Positions 1 through 8,243 of a DNA stretch of 64,000 nucleotides are shown piece after piece. Each line of letters opens with the position of its first letter. Position 1 is the first letter of the stretch. Under the pieces are notes generated by a model, which was not told where the DNA came from, ran no database searches, and worked only from the letters and a program-made list of their open reading frames with translations. The DNA lies in contig NZ_CANLCI010000002.1 in the NCBI RefSeq assembly GCF_947489035.1, positions 62,001-126,000 on the forward strand. Direction: 5' to 3'. The position numbers and the translations under genes were made by a program. This stretch comes from an uncultured Ferrimonas sp. (GTDB taxonomy: Bacteria; Pseudomonadota; Gammaproteobacteria; Enterobacterales; Shewanellaceae).

Positions 1-50
1 CTGTCCAGATACGACTCTTGAGCAGCCCGCTCAATTTACTGGAGAGCCCA

Positions 51-869
51 ATGCTATCGGTACACACTAACTACGCCTCTTTGGTAGGCCAAAACTCCCT
101 TAACCGCGCCAACGGCGACATGACCACCGCCATGGAGCGTTTGTCCACTGGCTTTCGCATCAACGGCGCCTCTGACGACGCCGCCGGTTTGCAGATCGCC
201 TCTCGCTTAGAAGCGGATTCCGTTGCCCTGAATCAAGGCATGCGTAACGTCAACGACGGCGTTGCGATGCTGGAAACCGCCGATGGCGCCCTGTCGGAAG
301 TGGAATCTATTGGCATGCGCATGACCGAGCTGGCGACCCAATACGGGAACGGCACCCTGTCTGCTGACGACAAAACTGCCGTAGAAACTGAGTTTAATGC
401 ACTGAAAGCTGAAGTCGGCGACATCATGACCAAAACCGAATTCGCCGGAGAAAAGCTGTTAGAAGGCGGTAAAGTTGGCAGCGGCGCTATCACTATTGAT
501 GCCGGTGTAGGCCGCGACGTATCCGTCAACGCAAAGGTCAATATGGATAAACTGATTGCTAGTTACGGTGCCCTAGATATCACCACTGTTGCCCCCGGAG
601 GCCCGGAAAAATTGGTTGATGGTATGCTGGCAGACTTAGGTAATACCCGTGCAGACCTCGGCGCTGGCGTTAACCGCCTGCAGCACACCGCCAGTAACAA
701 CGCCAACATTGATGAAGGCACCCAGCAAGCTCTGGGCACCATCAAAGACGCTGATTTTGCGGTGGAATCCTCCAACATGACCAAAAACCAGATGCTGGTA
801 CAAGCGGGCACCAACGTGCTGTCTCGCGCCAACCAGAACACCTCTTTGGTGATGAGCCTGCTGGGCTAA
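51..869 (+). CDS. lafA: Lateral flagellin
   Basis: This is the structural subunit of a lateral flagellar filament, secreted through the flagellar export gate. The 272-residue product has the conserved flagellin N-terminal D0/D1 helices (core MERLSTGFRINGASDDAAGL, about residues 28-47) and the C-terminal D0/D1 helices ending in SLLG. Only a short variable middle lies between them, as is usual for small lateral flagellins. I chose the ATG at 51 because GGAG (41-44) lies 6 nt upstream and the protein then starts at the usual flagellin N-terminus; an upstream in-frame ATG at 18 adds 11 atypical residues. Identity as flagellin is certain. The lateral type is inferred from the following laf-type cluster. 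Its promoter lies outside the window. Confidence 0.95.
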   Translation: MLSVHTNYASLVGQNSLNRANGDMTTAMERLSTGFRINGASDDAAGLQIASRLEADSVALNQGMRNVNDGVAMLETADGALSEVESIGMRMTELATQYGNGTLSADDKTAVETEFNALKAEVGDIMTKTEFAGEKLLEGGKVGSGAITIDAGVGRDVSVNAKVNMDKLIASYGALDITTVAPGGPEKLVDGMLADLGNTRADLGAGVNRLQHTASNNANIDEGTQQALGTIKDADFAVESSNMTKNQMLVQAGTNVLSRANQNTSLVMSLLG

Positions 870-899
870 ACCGCCACTGAATTCAGTGCCGTTGCTGAT

Positions 900-924
900 C
901 CACCGCCGCCCATGGCGGCGGTGG
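900..924 (+). terminator. GC-rich hairpin after flagellin
   Basis: A perfect 11-bp stem (CCACCGCCGCC / GGCGGCGGTGG, loop CAT) lies 31 nt after the flagellin stop. No U-run follows directly (a TTTTT comes at 953), so it may stabilise the flagellin mRNA 3' end rather than terminate strictly. Confidence 0.5.
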
Positions 925-979
925 GTCACAACTACGGCCGCCAATCCGTCGATTTTTGCCATTTATTTAAAATTGGGGC

Positions 980-1007
980 TTAAGTTTCCGTACACTCACG
1001 CCGCCTT
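980..1007 (+). promoter_or_regulatory. Candidate sigma-28 promoter for flgM
   Basis: TTAAGTTT (980-987) resembles the FliA -35 element TAAAGTTT, and GCCGCCTT (1000-1007) partly matches the -10 element GCCGATAA. The spacing is 12 nt instead of 11. It sits about 95 nt upstream of flgM, where a class 3 promoter would be expected. This is inferred from motif similarity only. Confidence 0.35.
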
Positions 1008-1099
1008 AGCTCAATAAGCCGCGACGACTTTTGCTAAACACACTGACTCAGCGTCGTTAGCAAAATCGTCACCCACCGCCGCCTAAACAGGATTGACGC

Positions 1100-1396
1100 A
1101 TGAAAATTCCAGCCCATGACACCCAAGTGACCATGCCTAACCGCACGTCGCATGCCACCAAACAAGCGCCACACACCGCAGCGCCACAGCAAACTGCCCC
1201 AGAGCAAACCCAAGGCAGCGCCATCTCTAATGACTTTATGCAACTGGAACAAGCCGCCACCGAGCTCAGCCAATTGCCTGAAGTGAATTTGGATAAGGTG
1301 GCGGCGTTACGCCAAGCGCTGGAGAGCGGCAATTTCGAGCTGGATCTCGACGCCATCAGCGAGGGCCTGCTTGAACAGCACGGCCAACAACGATGA
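1100..1396 (+). CDS. flgM: Anti-sigma-28 factor FlgM
   Basis: FlgM binds the flagellar sigma factor FliA and holds it inactive until it is exported through the completed hook-basal body. The 98-residue protein has the family layout: a low-complexity, presumably disordered first half (residues 1-45, rich in Gln, Thr, Ala) and a C-terminal sigma-binding helical part with VAALRQALESGNFELD (about residues 65-80). Its last 4 nt overlap flgN, so the two are translationally coupled. Whether it serves a dedicated lateral FliA or a shared one cannot be told, because no fliA lies in the window. Confidence 0.85.
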   Translation: MKIPAHDTQVTMPNRTSHATKQAPHTAAPQQTAPEQTQGSAISNDFMQLEQAATELSQLPEVNLDKVAALRQALESGNFELDLDAISEGLLEQHGQQR

Positions 1397-1836
1397 GCCG
1401 CGCCGATACCCTGCGTACCCTGGCTGAATCGATCCAGCAGGATCTGCTGACCTACCCCAAGCTGTTGGCGCAACTGCAAAAGCAACAGCAGTTGATGTTG
1501 GAACGGGACATCGATTCGCTCAGCGAGCTGAACCAGCGCCTAGAGCAGGTCTACGCCAGCTTGCAAGCCCGCGCCGCCCAACGGCAGCAGTGGTTGAATG
1601 AGCTGGGCTTCAGCAGCAACGCCGATGGGTTTTACGATCTGCTGGCGCGGCTGCCCAGCGGCAGCAGCGCCAAATTGAAGCAAAGTTACCAACGCCTGAA
1701 ACAACTGATGCACGCCTGCCAACGCCAAAACGACCGCAACGGTCAGTTGTTGGTAAAACAGCAGCAGTTACTCAACCGCTTGCTCAACCCGCACCAACAA
1801 CAACAGCAACTGCAGGATTACGGCAGCCAACGCTAA
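1393..1836 (+). CDS. flgN: Flagellar export chaperone FlgN
   Basis: FlgN-type chaperones guard the hook-filament junction proteins FlgK and FlgL before export. The 147-residue product is almost wholly helical and Gln/Leu-rich, with heptad-like stretches throughout (for example QLQKQQQLMLERDID near residue 28), as in the family. It overlaps flgM by 4 nt (ATGA), the conserved flgM-flgN order. Weak sequence conservation is normal here, so the call rests on size, composition and position. It is likely cotranscribed with the methylase 22 nt downstream. Confidence 0.8.
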   Translation: MSRADTLRTLAESIQQDLLTYPKLLAQLQKQQQLMLERDIDSLSELNQRLEQVYASLQARAAQRQQWLNELGFSSNADGFYDLLARLPSGSSAKLKQSYQRLKQLMHACQRQNDRNGQLLVKQQQLLNRLLNPHQQQQQLQDYGSQR

Positions 1837-1858
1837 CCCTCCTATTGGGGATCTCACC

Positions 1859-3046
1859 ATGCAACAGACCACCCTCACGCCCGGCTTTGCCGCCGACTTT
1901 CAATGCATCGGCGGCGACTGTGAAGATCACTGCTGTCAGGGCTGGACCATCGCCCTCGATAAAGCCAGCTGCAAGCGCTACAAAAAATGCGGCGACATTG
2001 AGATCCGGCAACTGGCTGAGCAGATCACCATCAGCAAAGACAGCCAGCAGAACTGGGGCAAAATGGGGCTGAATGAACAAGGCAACTGCCTGTTTATGGA
2101 CCACGGTGGCCTGTGTCAGATCCACAGCAAACTGGGGCACAAAGCACTGTCGCCCACCTGCCAAACTTACCCCCGCAGCACCCGCGTGCAAGGGGCACTG
2201 CGGTTTGAGTCGATGACCATCTCGTGCCCAGAGGTCTGCCGCAAGGTGCTGTTCAGCGCCAACGCCTTTCAATTCAGTGCCAGCCAAAGCGGCAGCAACG
2301 TGGTCGGCCTTGCCGCCCCGGCGTGGGTCGAGGTTGCCCACAATTGCGCCACGGCGATGCTGTCTGAATCCAGCCTGAACTGGCGCACGGCCCTGTACGC
2401 CATCGGCTTATTAGCGGAGTTTGTGGAAGGGATAGAAAAAGATCCGATGGCCGCCCTGCGGATTGAACATTTTGCCCAAGCGTTGCTGAATAAAGCCCGC
2501 CAAGGCGAGCTTGGTTGCCACTTCAGCCAGCTGCCAAACACCAATAACCACCACAACCGCATGCTGCAAGCGGTCGTTGTTTGGCTGCAGCAAAATGGGC
2601 CCTTATCCCACAAACAAAGCCGCGGTGCCAGCCGCCGCCAACAAGCGATGCAAGCGTTAGAAGCCCTGCTGCAAGGGGGACAGTTGCAAATCGAGCCGTT
2701 ACAGCAAGCGCAACAGCAGGTGCTGGATCCTTACCTTGATGAACAACCGCAACTGATGGCGCAGTTTCTGTTTTACCGCCTCTACCACAACGGTTTTCCG
2801 GCAGCGACCGACAGCCCTATCGCGCAATTTGTCGACATCGCCTTTGATTGTTTCTTGCTGGAGCATTACCTGTTGGCCATCAGCGTCCAGCAAGGCCAGT
2901 TAAGCGACGCCGATGTGGTGCAGGTGTTCCAGAGCTACCACAGCACCCGCTTCCACAATAAGCAGTTCACTAAGTTTCTGCGCGAGATCCTAAAAGAGTA
3001 TCGCTGCAACACCGTTGCCGCCGCCGTGGCGCTGTTAAAGCGCTAA
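1859..3046 (+). CDS. fliB: Flagellin lysine-N-methylase, FliB family
   Basis: FliB-family enzymes methylate surface lysines of flagellin. The 395-residue product shows the family's N-terminal Cys cluster FQCIGGDCEDHCCQGW (residues about 14-29) followed by further Cys motifs (GNCLF, GLCQIH, TCQTYPR, SCPEVC, residues about 78-127), a set thought to hold an iron-sulfur centre. The rest is helical. GGGGA lies just upstream of the ATG. It follows flgN by 22 nt and ends at a strong hairpin, so flgM-flgN-fliB appears to be one unit, and the likely substrate is the flagellin encoded upstream. FliB was described in Salmonella; finding it next to a lateral flagellin is informative. Confidence 0.85.
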   Translation: MQQTTLTPGFAADFQCIGGDCEDHCCQGWTIALDKASCKRYKKCGDIEIRQLAEQITISKDSQQNWGKMGLNEQGNCLFMDHGGLCQIHSKLGHKALSPTCQTYPRSTRVQGALRFESMTISCPEVCRKVLFSANAFQFSASQSGSNVVGLAAPAWVEVAHNCATAMLSESSLNWRTALYAIGLLAEFVEGIEKDPMAALRIEHFAQALLNKARQGELGCHFSQLPNTNNHHNRMLQAVVVWLQQNGPLSHKQSRGASRRQQAMQALEALLQGGQLQIEPLQQAQQQVLDPYLDEQPQLMAQFLFYRLYHNGFPAATDSPIAQFVDIAFDCFLLEHYLLAISVQQGQLSDADVVQVFQSYHSTRFHNKQFTKFLREILKEYRCNTVAAAVALLKR

Positions 3047-3068
3047 TTCGCTGCAGCGCAGATGACAA

Positions 3069-3107
3069 AAAAGGGGATAAGACCGTTGGTCTTATCCCCT
3101 TTTGTCT
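3069..3107 (+). terminator. Rho-independent terminator after fliB
   Basis: A 15-bp stem (AAAGGGGATAAGACC, 3070-3084, with its complement at 3088-3102, loop GTT) is flanked by an A-run on the left and TTTTGTCTTT on the right. It should terminate the flgM-flgN-fliB unit and would also work on the opposite strand. Confidence 0.85.
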
Positions 3108-3121
3108 TTAACCGGATCCTG

Positions 3122-4380
3122 CTTCGCCGCACCCTTGTTCGATTACGCCTGCGGCTAATCCAACCTACATGAGCTTGTAGGCCGCACAGTAGGTCACGTT
3201 AGCCGCTGTTTGGCGTAACGTGACAACGCCCATTTGCCGGTGCCAATCCTTACCGCTAAAGCGCACCATTGTTCGATTACGATTGTTCAATTACGCCTGC
3301 GGCTGATCCAACCTACATGAGCTAGTAAACCACTTAGTAGGTCACGTTCGCCGCTGTTTGGCGTAACGTGACAACGCCCATGTAACAGTGCCAACCCTTC
3401 CCACTGCTGCGCACCATTGTTCGATTACGATTGTTCGATTACGCCTGCGGCGAATCCAACCTACACGAGCTTGTAGTCCGCACAGTAGGTCACGTTCGCC
3501 GCTGTTTGGCGTAACGTGACAACGCCCATTTGCCGGTGCCAACCCTTACCGCTAAAGCGCACCATTGTTCGATTACGATTGTTCGATTACGCCTGTGGCT
3601 AATCCAACCTACATGAGCTTGTAAGCAACACAGTAGGTCACGTTAGCCGCTGTTTGGCGTAACGTGACAACGCCCATTTTCCAGCACCAACCCTTACCGC
3701 TAAAGCGCACCAATGTTTGATTACGATTGTTCGATTACGCCTGCGGCTAATCCAACCTACATAAGCTGGTAAACCGCACAGTAGGTCACGTTCGCCGCTG
3801 TTTGGCGTAACGTGACAACGCCCATGTAACAGTGCCAACCCTTCCCACTGCTGCGCACCATTGTTCGATTACGATTGTTCGATTACGATTGTTCGATTAC
3901 GCCTGCGGCGAATCAAACCTACATGAGCTTGTAGTCCGCACAGTAGGTCACGTTAGCCGCTGTTTGGCGTAACGTGACAACGCCCATTTAACAGTGCCAA
4001 CCCTTATCGCTAAAGCGCACCATTGTTCGATTACGATTGTTCGATTACGCCTGCGGCTAATCCAACCTACATGAGCTGGTAAACCGCTTAGTAGGTCACG
4101 TTAGCCGCTGTTTGGCGTAACGTGACAACGCCCATTTGCCGCTGCCAACCCTTATCACTAAAGCGCACCATTGTTCGATTACGCCTGCGGCGAATCAAAC
4201 CTACATGAGCTGTAGGCCGCACAGTAGGTCACGTTAGCCGCAGTTTGGCGTAACGTGACAAGGCCCATTTAGCAGTGCCAACCCTTCCCACTGCTGCTCA
4301 CCATTGTTCGATTACGATTGTTCGATTACGCCTGCGGCGAATCCAACCTACATGAGCTGGTAAGCAACACTGTAGGTCAC
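3122..4380. repeat. Tandem array of ~148-bp units (8 full plus a partial ninth)
   Basis: The segment AGGTCACGTT recurs at 3191, 3339, 3487, 3635, 3783, 3945, 4093 and 4225, with a diverged, broken copy at 4374. The period is 148 bp for most units, with one of 162 and one of 132. Each unit holds two imperfect palindromes: ATTACGCCTGCGGCTAAT and TCACGTTAGCC...GGCGTAACGTGA. The 14-bp string ATTGTTCGATTACG is repeated once or twice before the first palindrome, and the 162-bp unit has an extra copy. Units differ by scattered substitutions. No convincing gene lies inside; short ORFs simply recur with the unit. It fills the space between the fliB terminator and the terminator of the fli operon. It resembles REP/palindromic-unit arrays and has no spacer logic of CRISPR. 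Confidence 0.9.
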
Positions 4381-4389
4381 GATGACCAA

Positions 4390-4418
4390 TACAAAAACGC
4401 CGAGCTTAGCTCGGCGTT
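4390..4418 (-). terminator. Terminator of the motY-lafK-fliEFGHIJ-pilZ operon
   Basis: A perfect 10-bp stem (AACGCCGAGC at 4396-4405 and GCTCGGCGTT at 4409-4418, loop of 3) is followed on the reverse strand by TTTTTG. It lies 8 nt after the stop of the PilZ-like gene and abuts the repeat array. Confidence 0.9.
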
Positions 4419-4425
4419 GGCGCGG

Positions 4426-4800
4426 TTACATCTGCCGCAATTCGGCGTCGTTCAAGATGGGGGTGAACTGCACGCCGGTGATGACGTCGCCACTGGGAAG
4501 GCGGTCTATCCAGCGCACCACCCCATGCCATTGCAGGCTATCGCTGAAATGCAGGGTGAGCTCACTGCCGCAGGCAAAGTGTTGCTGGCAGACAAAGGCA
4601 CAACCGCCTTTGGAGACATTTTGCAGCTCGGCCACCACCGGTTTGGGCCGGAAGAAGCCGAATTTGGTCGGCAGTTCAATCACCACCGTGGCCCGATCCT
4701 GATTCAACGGATCGCGGTATTTAAGATAGCTAAAACGCGGGAAGGCCCGCGCTTGGTGGCCGACTTGGGGCGTAAGCCCTTTCGGTTTGACCTCAGACAT
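4426..4800 (-). CDS. PilZ-like c-di-GMP-binding protein
   Basis: A 124-residue single-domain protein at the end of the fli operon, 12 nt after fliJ. It has a RxxxR motif (RAFPR, residues 18-22) and, after a beta-rich stretch, NVSKGG (residues 61-66), fitting the D/NxSxxG signature of PilZ domains. The 39-residue gap between the motifs is a little long. PilZ proteins couple c-di-GMP to motility, as YcgR does. Being cotranscribed with the lateral rotor and export ATPase genes suggests it tunes assembly or rotation of these flagella. The domain call is moderately sure; the role is inferred. Confidence 0.65.
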   Translation of the reverse strand: MSEVKPKGLTPQVGHQARAFPRFSYLKYRDPLNQDRATVVIELPTKFGFFRPKPVVAELQNVSKGGCAFVCQQHFACGSELTLHFSDSLQWHGVVRWIDRLPSGDVITGVQFTPILNDAELRQM

Positions 4801-4812
4801 AACAAGCTCCGG

Positions 4813-5226
4813 TTATGGGTTTAGCCGACGTCGAGCAGCAAACTCATCCTGTTGCCGCTGCTCTGCCTTCAAACGCGCTTGTACTGCTCGTTCACTGCGT
4901 TGATTCGACAGCCACTGTAATCCTTGTCGGCGCCGTAGGATATGACCCCAAAGCCGCTCCAAACGGCGCTGCTCTTGGGTCAACAGTTCAATTTTGTGTT
5001 GGTTTTGCTGCTGCAGTGGCAGCAGTTGCAAACTCAGCTGCTGGCCATTGGCCAGTTGCGCCACGCAACTGCAACTGCGCTGCAAGCTGGTTAACTTTTG
5101 CCGCAGCCACTGTTGCTGCTGTTGCAGTTGATCCAGCCGCAGTCGATTGGCGCTGCGCTGCTGCCCCAGCTTACTCAGCTGCTGTTCCAGCTGTTCCGCC
5201 AGCCGTGCGATGCTGCCGCTGGCCAT
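4813..5226 (-). CDS. fliJ: Flagellar export protein FliJ
   Basis: FliJ is the central stalk of the flagellar type III export ATPase and helps recycle chaperones. The 137-residue product is an all-helical, Gln/Leu/Arg-rich coiled coil, the expected size and composition. Its ATG overlaps the fliI stop by one base (TAATG on the coding strand), giving the standard fliI-fliJ coupling. Sequence alone is weakly diagnostic for this family; position makes the call. Confidence 0.8.
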   Translation of the reverse strand: MASGSIARLAEQLEQQLSKLGQQRSANRLRLDQLQQQQQWLRQKLTSLQRSCSCVAQLANGQQLSLQLLPLQQQNQHKIELLTQEQRRLERLWGHILRRRQGLQWLSNQRSERAVQARLKAEQRQQDEFAARRRLNP

Positions 5227-6572
5227 TATGGCGCCCCAACTGGCGCTGGCTGCAGCAGTTGCATCAGCTGATCCAGTTCGGTGGCGGCGCGGTCGAGATC
5301 CACCGCTTCATGTTGCTGCTGTTGCAGGTACGCGCGGATCTGTGGGTACTGCTGCACCGCCAGATCCAGCTCGGCGTCTTGGCCGGGCTGGTAACCCCCT
5401 AACGGGATCAGCTCTTGCACGTCGCGGTAGCGGCCCAGCAACTGCCGCACGCGGTTGATCTGATCCAAGCGTGGCCGTGGCAACAGTTGATCCGCCACTC
5501 GCGATACCGAGGCGTTCAAGTCGATGGCGGGGTAATGCCCTTGCTGCGCCAACTGGCGGCTTAACACCATGTGGCCATCTAAAATGGCGCGGGCGGCATC
5601 GGCGATGGGATCTTGCTGATCGTCCCCTTCAGCCAACACCGTATAAAAGGCGGTGAGCGATCCTTGCGGATGCTCGCCGTTACCGGCCATCTCTACCAAC
5701 GCTGGCAGCGCCGAAAAGACCGACGGCGGATAGCCGCGGGTGGCCGGGGGTTCGCCCACGCTCAGGCCAATTTCCCGTTGAGCTTGAGCGTAACGGGTTA
5801 GGGAGTCCATCAGCATCAATACGGTTTGGCCTTGATCGCGAAAGCCACAGGCGATCTGATGGCACAAACGGGCGGCGCGCAGGCGCATTAATGGGGTGGC
5901 GTCGGCTGGGGCGGCGATCACCACCGCTTGCTGCAAGCCCGCTTCCCCTAAGGCGTGTTCAATGAATTCGCGCACTTCGCGGCCACGTTCGCCAATCAAG
6001 CCCACCACCACAATCGGCGCATCGGTGTAGCGGGTCATCATGCCCAACAGCACCGATTTGCCGACGCCAGAGCCCGCAAACAGCCCTAAGCGTTGCCCTT
6101 GGCCGATGGGCAGCAAGCCGTTGAGTACCCGCACCCCCACATCCAGCTGTTTGCCGATGGGTTGCCGCAGCAGCGGGTTGGGGCTGCTGAGCCGGGCGCT
6201 TTGGTACTGCACCTGTTGCAGCGGCCCTTTGCCATCAATCGGGCGCGCGCAGCCATCAAGCACCCGCCCCAGCAAGCCGTTGCCGACGGGGATTTGCGCT
6301 GGCCGCGACAGTGGCCGCACCCGTGCTCCGGGGCGCAACCCCTCTACCGATTCCAGCGGCATCAGTTGCAGTTTTTGCTCTTTAAAGCCCACCACTTCCG
6401 CTTCGATTTCGCCGCCATTGCTGGTTGCTACCCAGCAGCGTTGGCCAATGCCCAGCTGGCAACCTACCGCTTGCAGCAGCAGCCCGCTCACTTGGGTCAG
6501 CTTGCCATAATGCTGGGCCAGCTCGATGTCGTCCCACTGGATCTGCGCCAGGGCGGAATTAAGCGCCGTCAC
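5226..6572 (-). CDS. fliI: Flagellar export ATPase FliI
   Basis: This is the hexameric ATPase that energises early steps of flagellar protein export, related to F1-ATPase beta. The 448-residue protein carries the P-loop GLFAGSGVGKS (about residues 164-174), GLIGERGREVREF, and the Walker B region VLMLMDSLTRYAQAQREIGL (about residues 250-270). The length is normal. It overlaps fliH by 14 nt at its start and fliJ at its end. The family also includes injectisome ATPases, but the neighbours settle it as flagellar. Confidence 0.96.
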   Translation of the reverse strand: MTALNSALAQIQWDDIELAQHYGKLTQVSGLLLQAVGCQLGIGQRCWVATSNGGEIEAEVVGFKEQKLQLMPLESVEGLRPGARVRPLSRPAQIPVGNGLLGRVLDGCARPIDGKGPLQQVQYQSARLSSPNPLLRQPIGKQLDVGVRVLNGLLPIGQGQRLGLFAGSGVGKSVLLGMMTRYTDAPIVVVGLIGERGREVREFIEHALGEAGLQQAVVIAAPADATPLMRLRAARLCHQIACGFRDQGQTVLMLMDSLTRYAQAQREIGLSVGEPPATRGYPPSVFSALPALVEMAGNGEHPQGSLTAFYTVLAEGDDQQDPIADAARAILDGHMVLSRQLAQQGHYPAIDLNASVSRVADQLLPRPRLDQINRVRQLLGRYRDVQELIPLGGYQPGQDAELDLAVQQYPQIRAYLQQQQHEAVDLDRAATELDQLMQLLQPAPVGAP

Positions 6573-7236
6573 CGATAAGATGCTCTGCTAGTTTGTCGAT
6601 GCAGGCTTGCAACCGCAGCGCGGCGGAAGCGTCGGCTTCGCTCACGTTGGAGCTAACCAGCAGATCGCCTAGGGTTAATTCGGGATCGGCCACCAAGCGC
6701 CACGCGGCCAGTTCCGGCAGTGCCGCCAGCGCTTTTTGGCTGCTGGGGTGCAAGCGCACTTCGATGTCGCTGGCGCCGCTGGGTAAGGTGGCGATGGTGT
6801 CTTCCAGTAACGGAATGATGCGCCGCGGCTGCAGTTGCAGCTCTTGCCGGATCACTTTGTCGCACACCTGTTGCACTAGGGCGACAATCACCTGCTGTTG
6901 TTGCGCTAACTGTTGTTGGTGGGCTGTATCAAGCTGCGCTTTTAAGGCGTTCAGTGGCAGCAACAACTGTTCTAATTGCTGCTGCGCCTGCGCCTGCCCT
7001 TCGGCGTAACCTTCGCTGTGGCCTTTGGCGCGGCCTTCAATCAAGCCTTGCTGTACGCCTTCGTCGCGACCTTGTTGCTGCCCCTGTTGTTGCCCTTGCA
7101 GCAGCCCTTGTTGGTAGCCTTGTTCGCAGGCGTCCTCGTGGCTTTGCCACTGGCTGTGCTGCTCGCCATTTAAGGTGCTAAAGCGGTGATGACGAGCCTG
7201 TGTGTGGCTAAGACGCCAACGGGCTTGGCTCATCAT
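6559..7236 (-). CDS. fliH: Flagellar assembly protein FliH
   Basis: FliH is the peripheral stalk and regulator of FliI that docks it to the C-ring. The 225-residue product has the typical Gly/Gln-rich helical stretch of repeated GxxxG-like steps (GYQQGLLQGQQQGQQQGRDE and after, about residues 40-85), followed by a long helix and a C-terminal FliI-binding domain similar to the V/F-type delta subunit. It overlaps fliG by 4 nt and fliI by 14 nt. Confidence 0.9.
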   Translation of the reverse strand: MMSQARWRLSHTQARHHRFSTLNGEQHSQWQSHEDACEQGYQQGLLQGQQQGQQQGRDEGVQQGLIEGRAKGHSEGYAEGQAQAQQQLEQLLLPLNALKAQLDTAHQQQLAQQQQVIVALVQQVCDKVIRQELQLQPRRIIPLLEDTIATLPSGASDIEVRLHPSSQKALAALPELAAWRLVADPELTLGDLLVSSNVSEADASAALRLQACIDKLAEHLIGDGA

Positions 7237-8243
7237 TCCACCACCTGATCTTCAAACAACTGCAGATCCAGCGCGCCGTTGTCCATCATCTCTTTGGCCA
7301 TCCGCATCACTTCGCTGCGCGCCGCTTCGGCCTGACTGTTTGGAATGCCCCCCAAGGCGGTGATCTGATTCCCCAAACTTTGCGCCATCCGTTTTGGCAG
7401 CGCCGCCATGATCGCTTTGCGTACGCTACTGTCGGTGCCTTTGAGCGCCGTGGCCATCAGCTCCATCTCGATTTCGGCCACCAGCGTTTGCAGCACTTCA
7501 TCTTGCTGTCGACCCAAGATGATGAAGTCGAACATCTTCGCTTCCACTTCTTGTGCCACGGTGTGGTTGTGTTCGCGCAGGGTCTTTAACAGCGCGGTTT
7601 TCTGGCCCCCAAAGTTGTTGACGATGTCGGCCACGCACTGGGTGCCGTCCACCTTCGGCGCCTTGGTTTGGTTCGAGCGCAAAATGCAGCGCTCAATCAG
7701 CTGTTCCACTTCATCCACGGCGGCGTTGTTAACCTGATCCATGGTGGCGATCCGATAAAGGATGTCGTCGTGGCTGGCCGCCGGCAGCAGCTCTAACACA
7801 ATCGCGGATTTTTGCGCGCTCAGCATCGCCAACAAGTTGGCCTGCATCTGGTGGTGTTCCTGGCTCAGTTCATCCGCCAGCAGTTGATCGTCGATCCATT
7901 CCAACCGTTGCACGGCGTCGTGCACATCGTGGCCATACACCTGTTCAATCAGGCTTTTGGCCGCCGTGGCTCCCACCGCATCGTGCAGGGTGCGCGCCAA
8001 CGAATCCCGATCCGCTTTCTTGATGCCCGCGTTTTGCTGGTACAGGGTAAAAAACTGCTGCAACACTTGTTGGGCGTCTTGGCTACTGACCTGTTTTAAG
8101 GTCGCCATTTTCTGGGTAAGGCGCTGAATATCAAGGGAAGACAACCGCTGCATCACCCGCGCCGATTGCGCTTCGGGCAGGCTTAGCATGATCATCGCGG
8201 CCTGTTCTACTGGTTCGAGTTCGGCGCTGACGTTATCGCTCAT
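7233..8243 (-). CDS. fliG: Flagellar motor switch protein FliG
   Basis: FliG forms the upper C-ring, binds FliF, and transmits torque from the stator. The 336-residue product has the N-terminal FliF-binding domain (AAMIMLSLPEAQSARVM near residue 15), a middle domain, and a C-terminal torque domain. The canonical middle-domain FGGLK motif reads FGGQK here. It overlaps fliF by 11 nt and fliH by 4 nt. Length and layout are normal; divergence from polar FliG is expected for a lateral system, which uses its own sodium- or proton-driven stator. Confidence 0.93.
   Translation of the reverse strand: MSDNVSAELEPVEQAAMIMLSLPEAQSARVMQRLSSLDIQRLTQKMATLKQVSSQDAQQVLQQFFTLYQQNAGIKKADRDSLARTLHDAVGATAAKSLIEQVYGHDVHDAVQRLEWIDDQLLADELSQEHHQMQANLLAMLSAQKSAIVLELLPAASHDDILYRIATMDQVNNAAVDEVEQLIERCILRSNQTKAPKVDGTQCVADIVNNFGGQKTALLKTLREHNHTVAQEVEAKMFDFIILGRQQDEVLQTLVAEIEMELMATALKGTDSSVRKAIMAALPKRMAQSLGNQITALGGIPNSQAEAARSEVMRMAKEMMDNGALDLQLFEDQVVE

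Noticed and set aside
3342..3838. Two similar 66-residue reverse-strand frames inside the array
   Set aside because: They are the same unit read twice; their similarity comes from the repeat and they lack ribosome-binding sites.
3122..4380. CRISPR array or integron cassette array
   Set aside because: Units are 148 bp with related, not unique, interiors, and there are no short direct repeats with constant-length spacers and no cas genes. The palindromes do not give proper attC GTTRRRY/RYYYAAC core sites, no cassette ORFs exist and no integrase is present.
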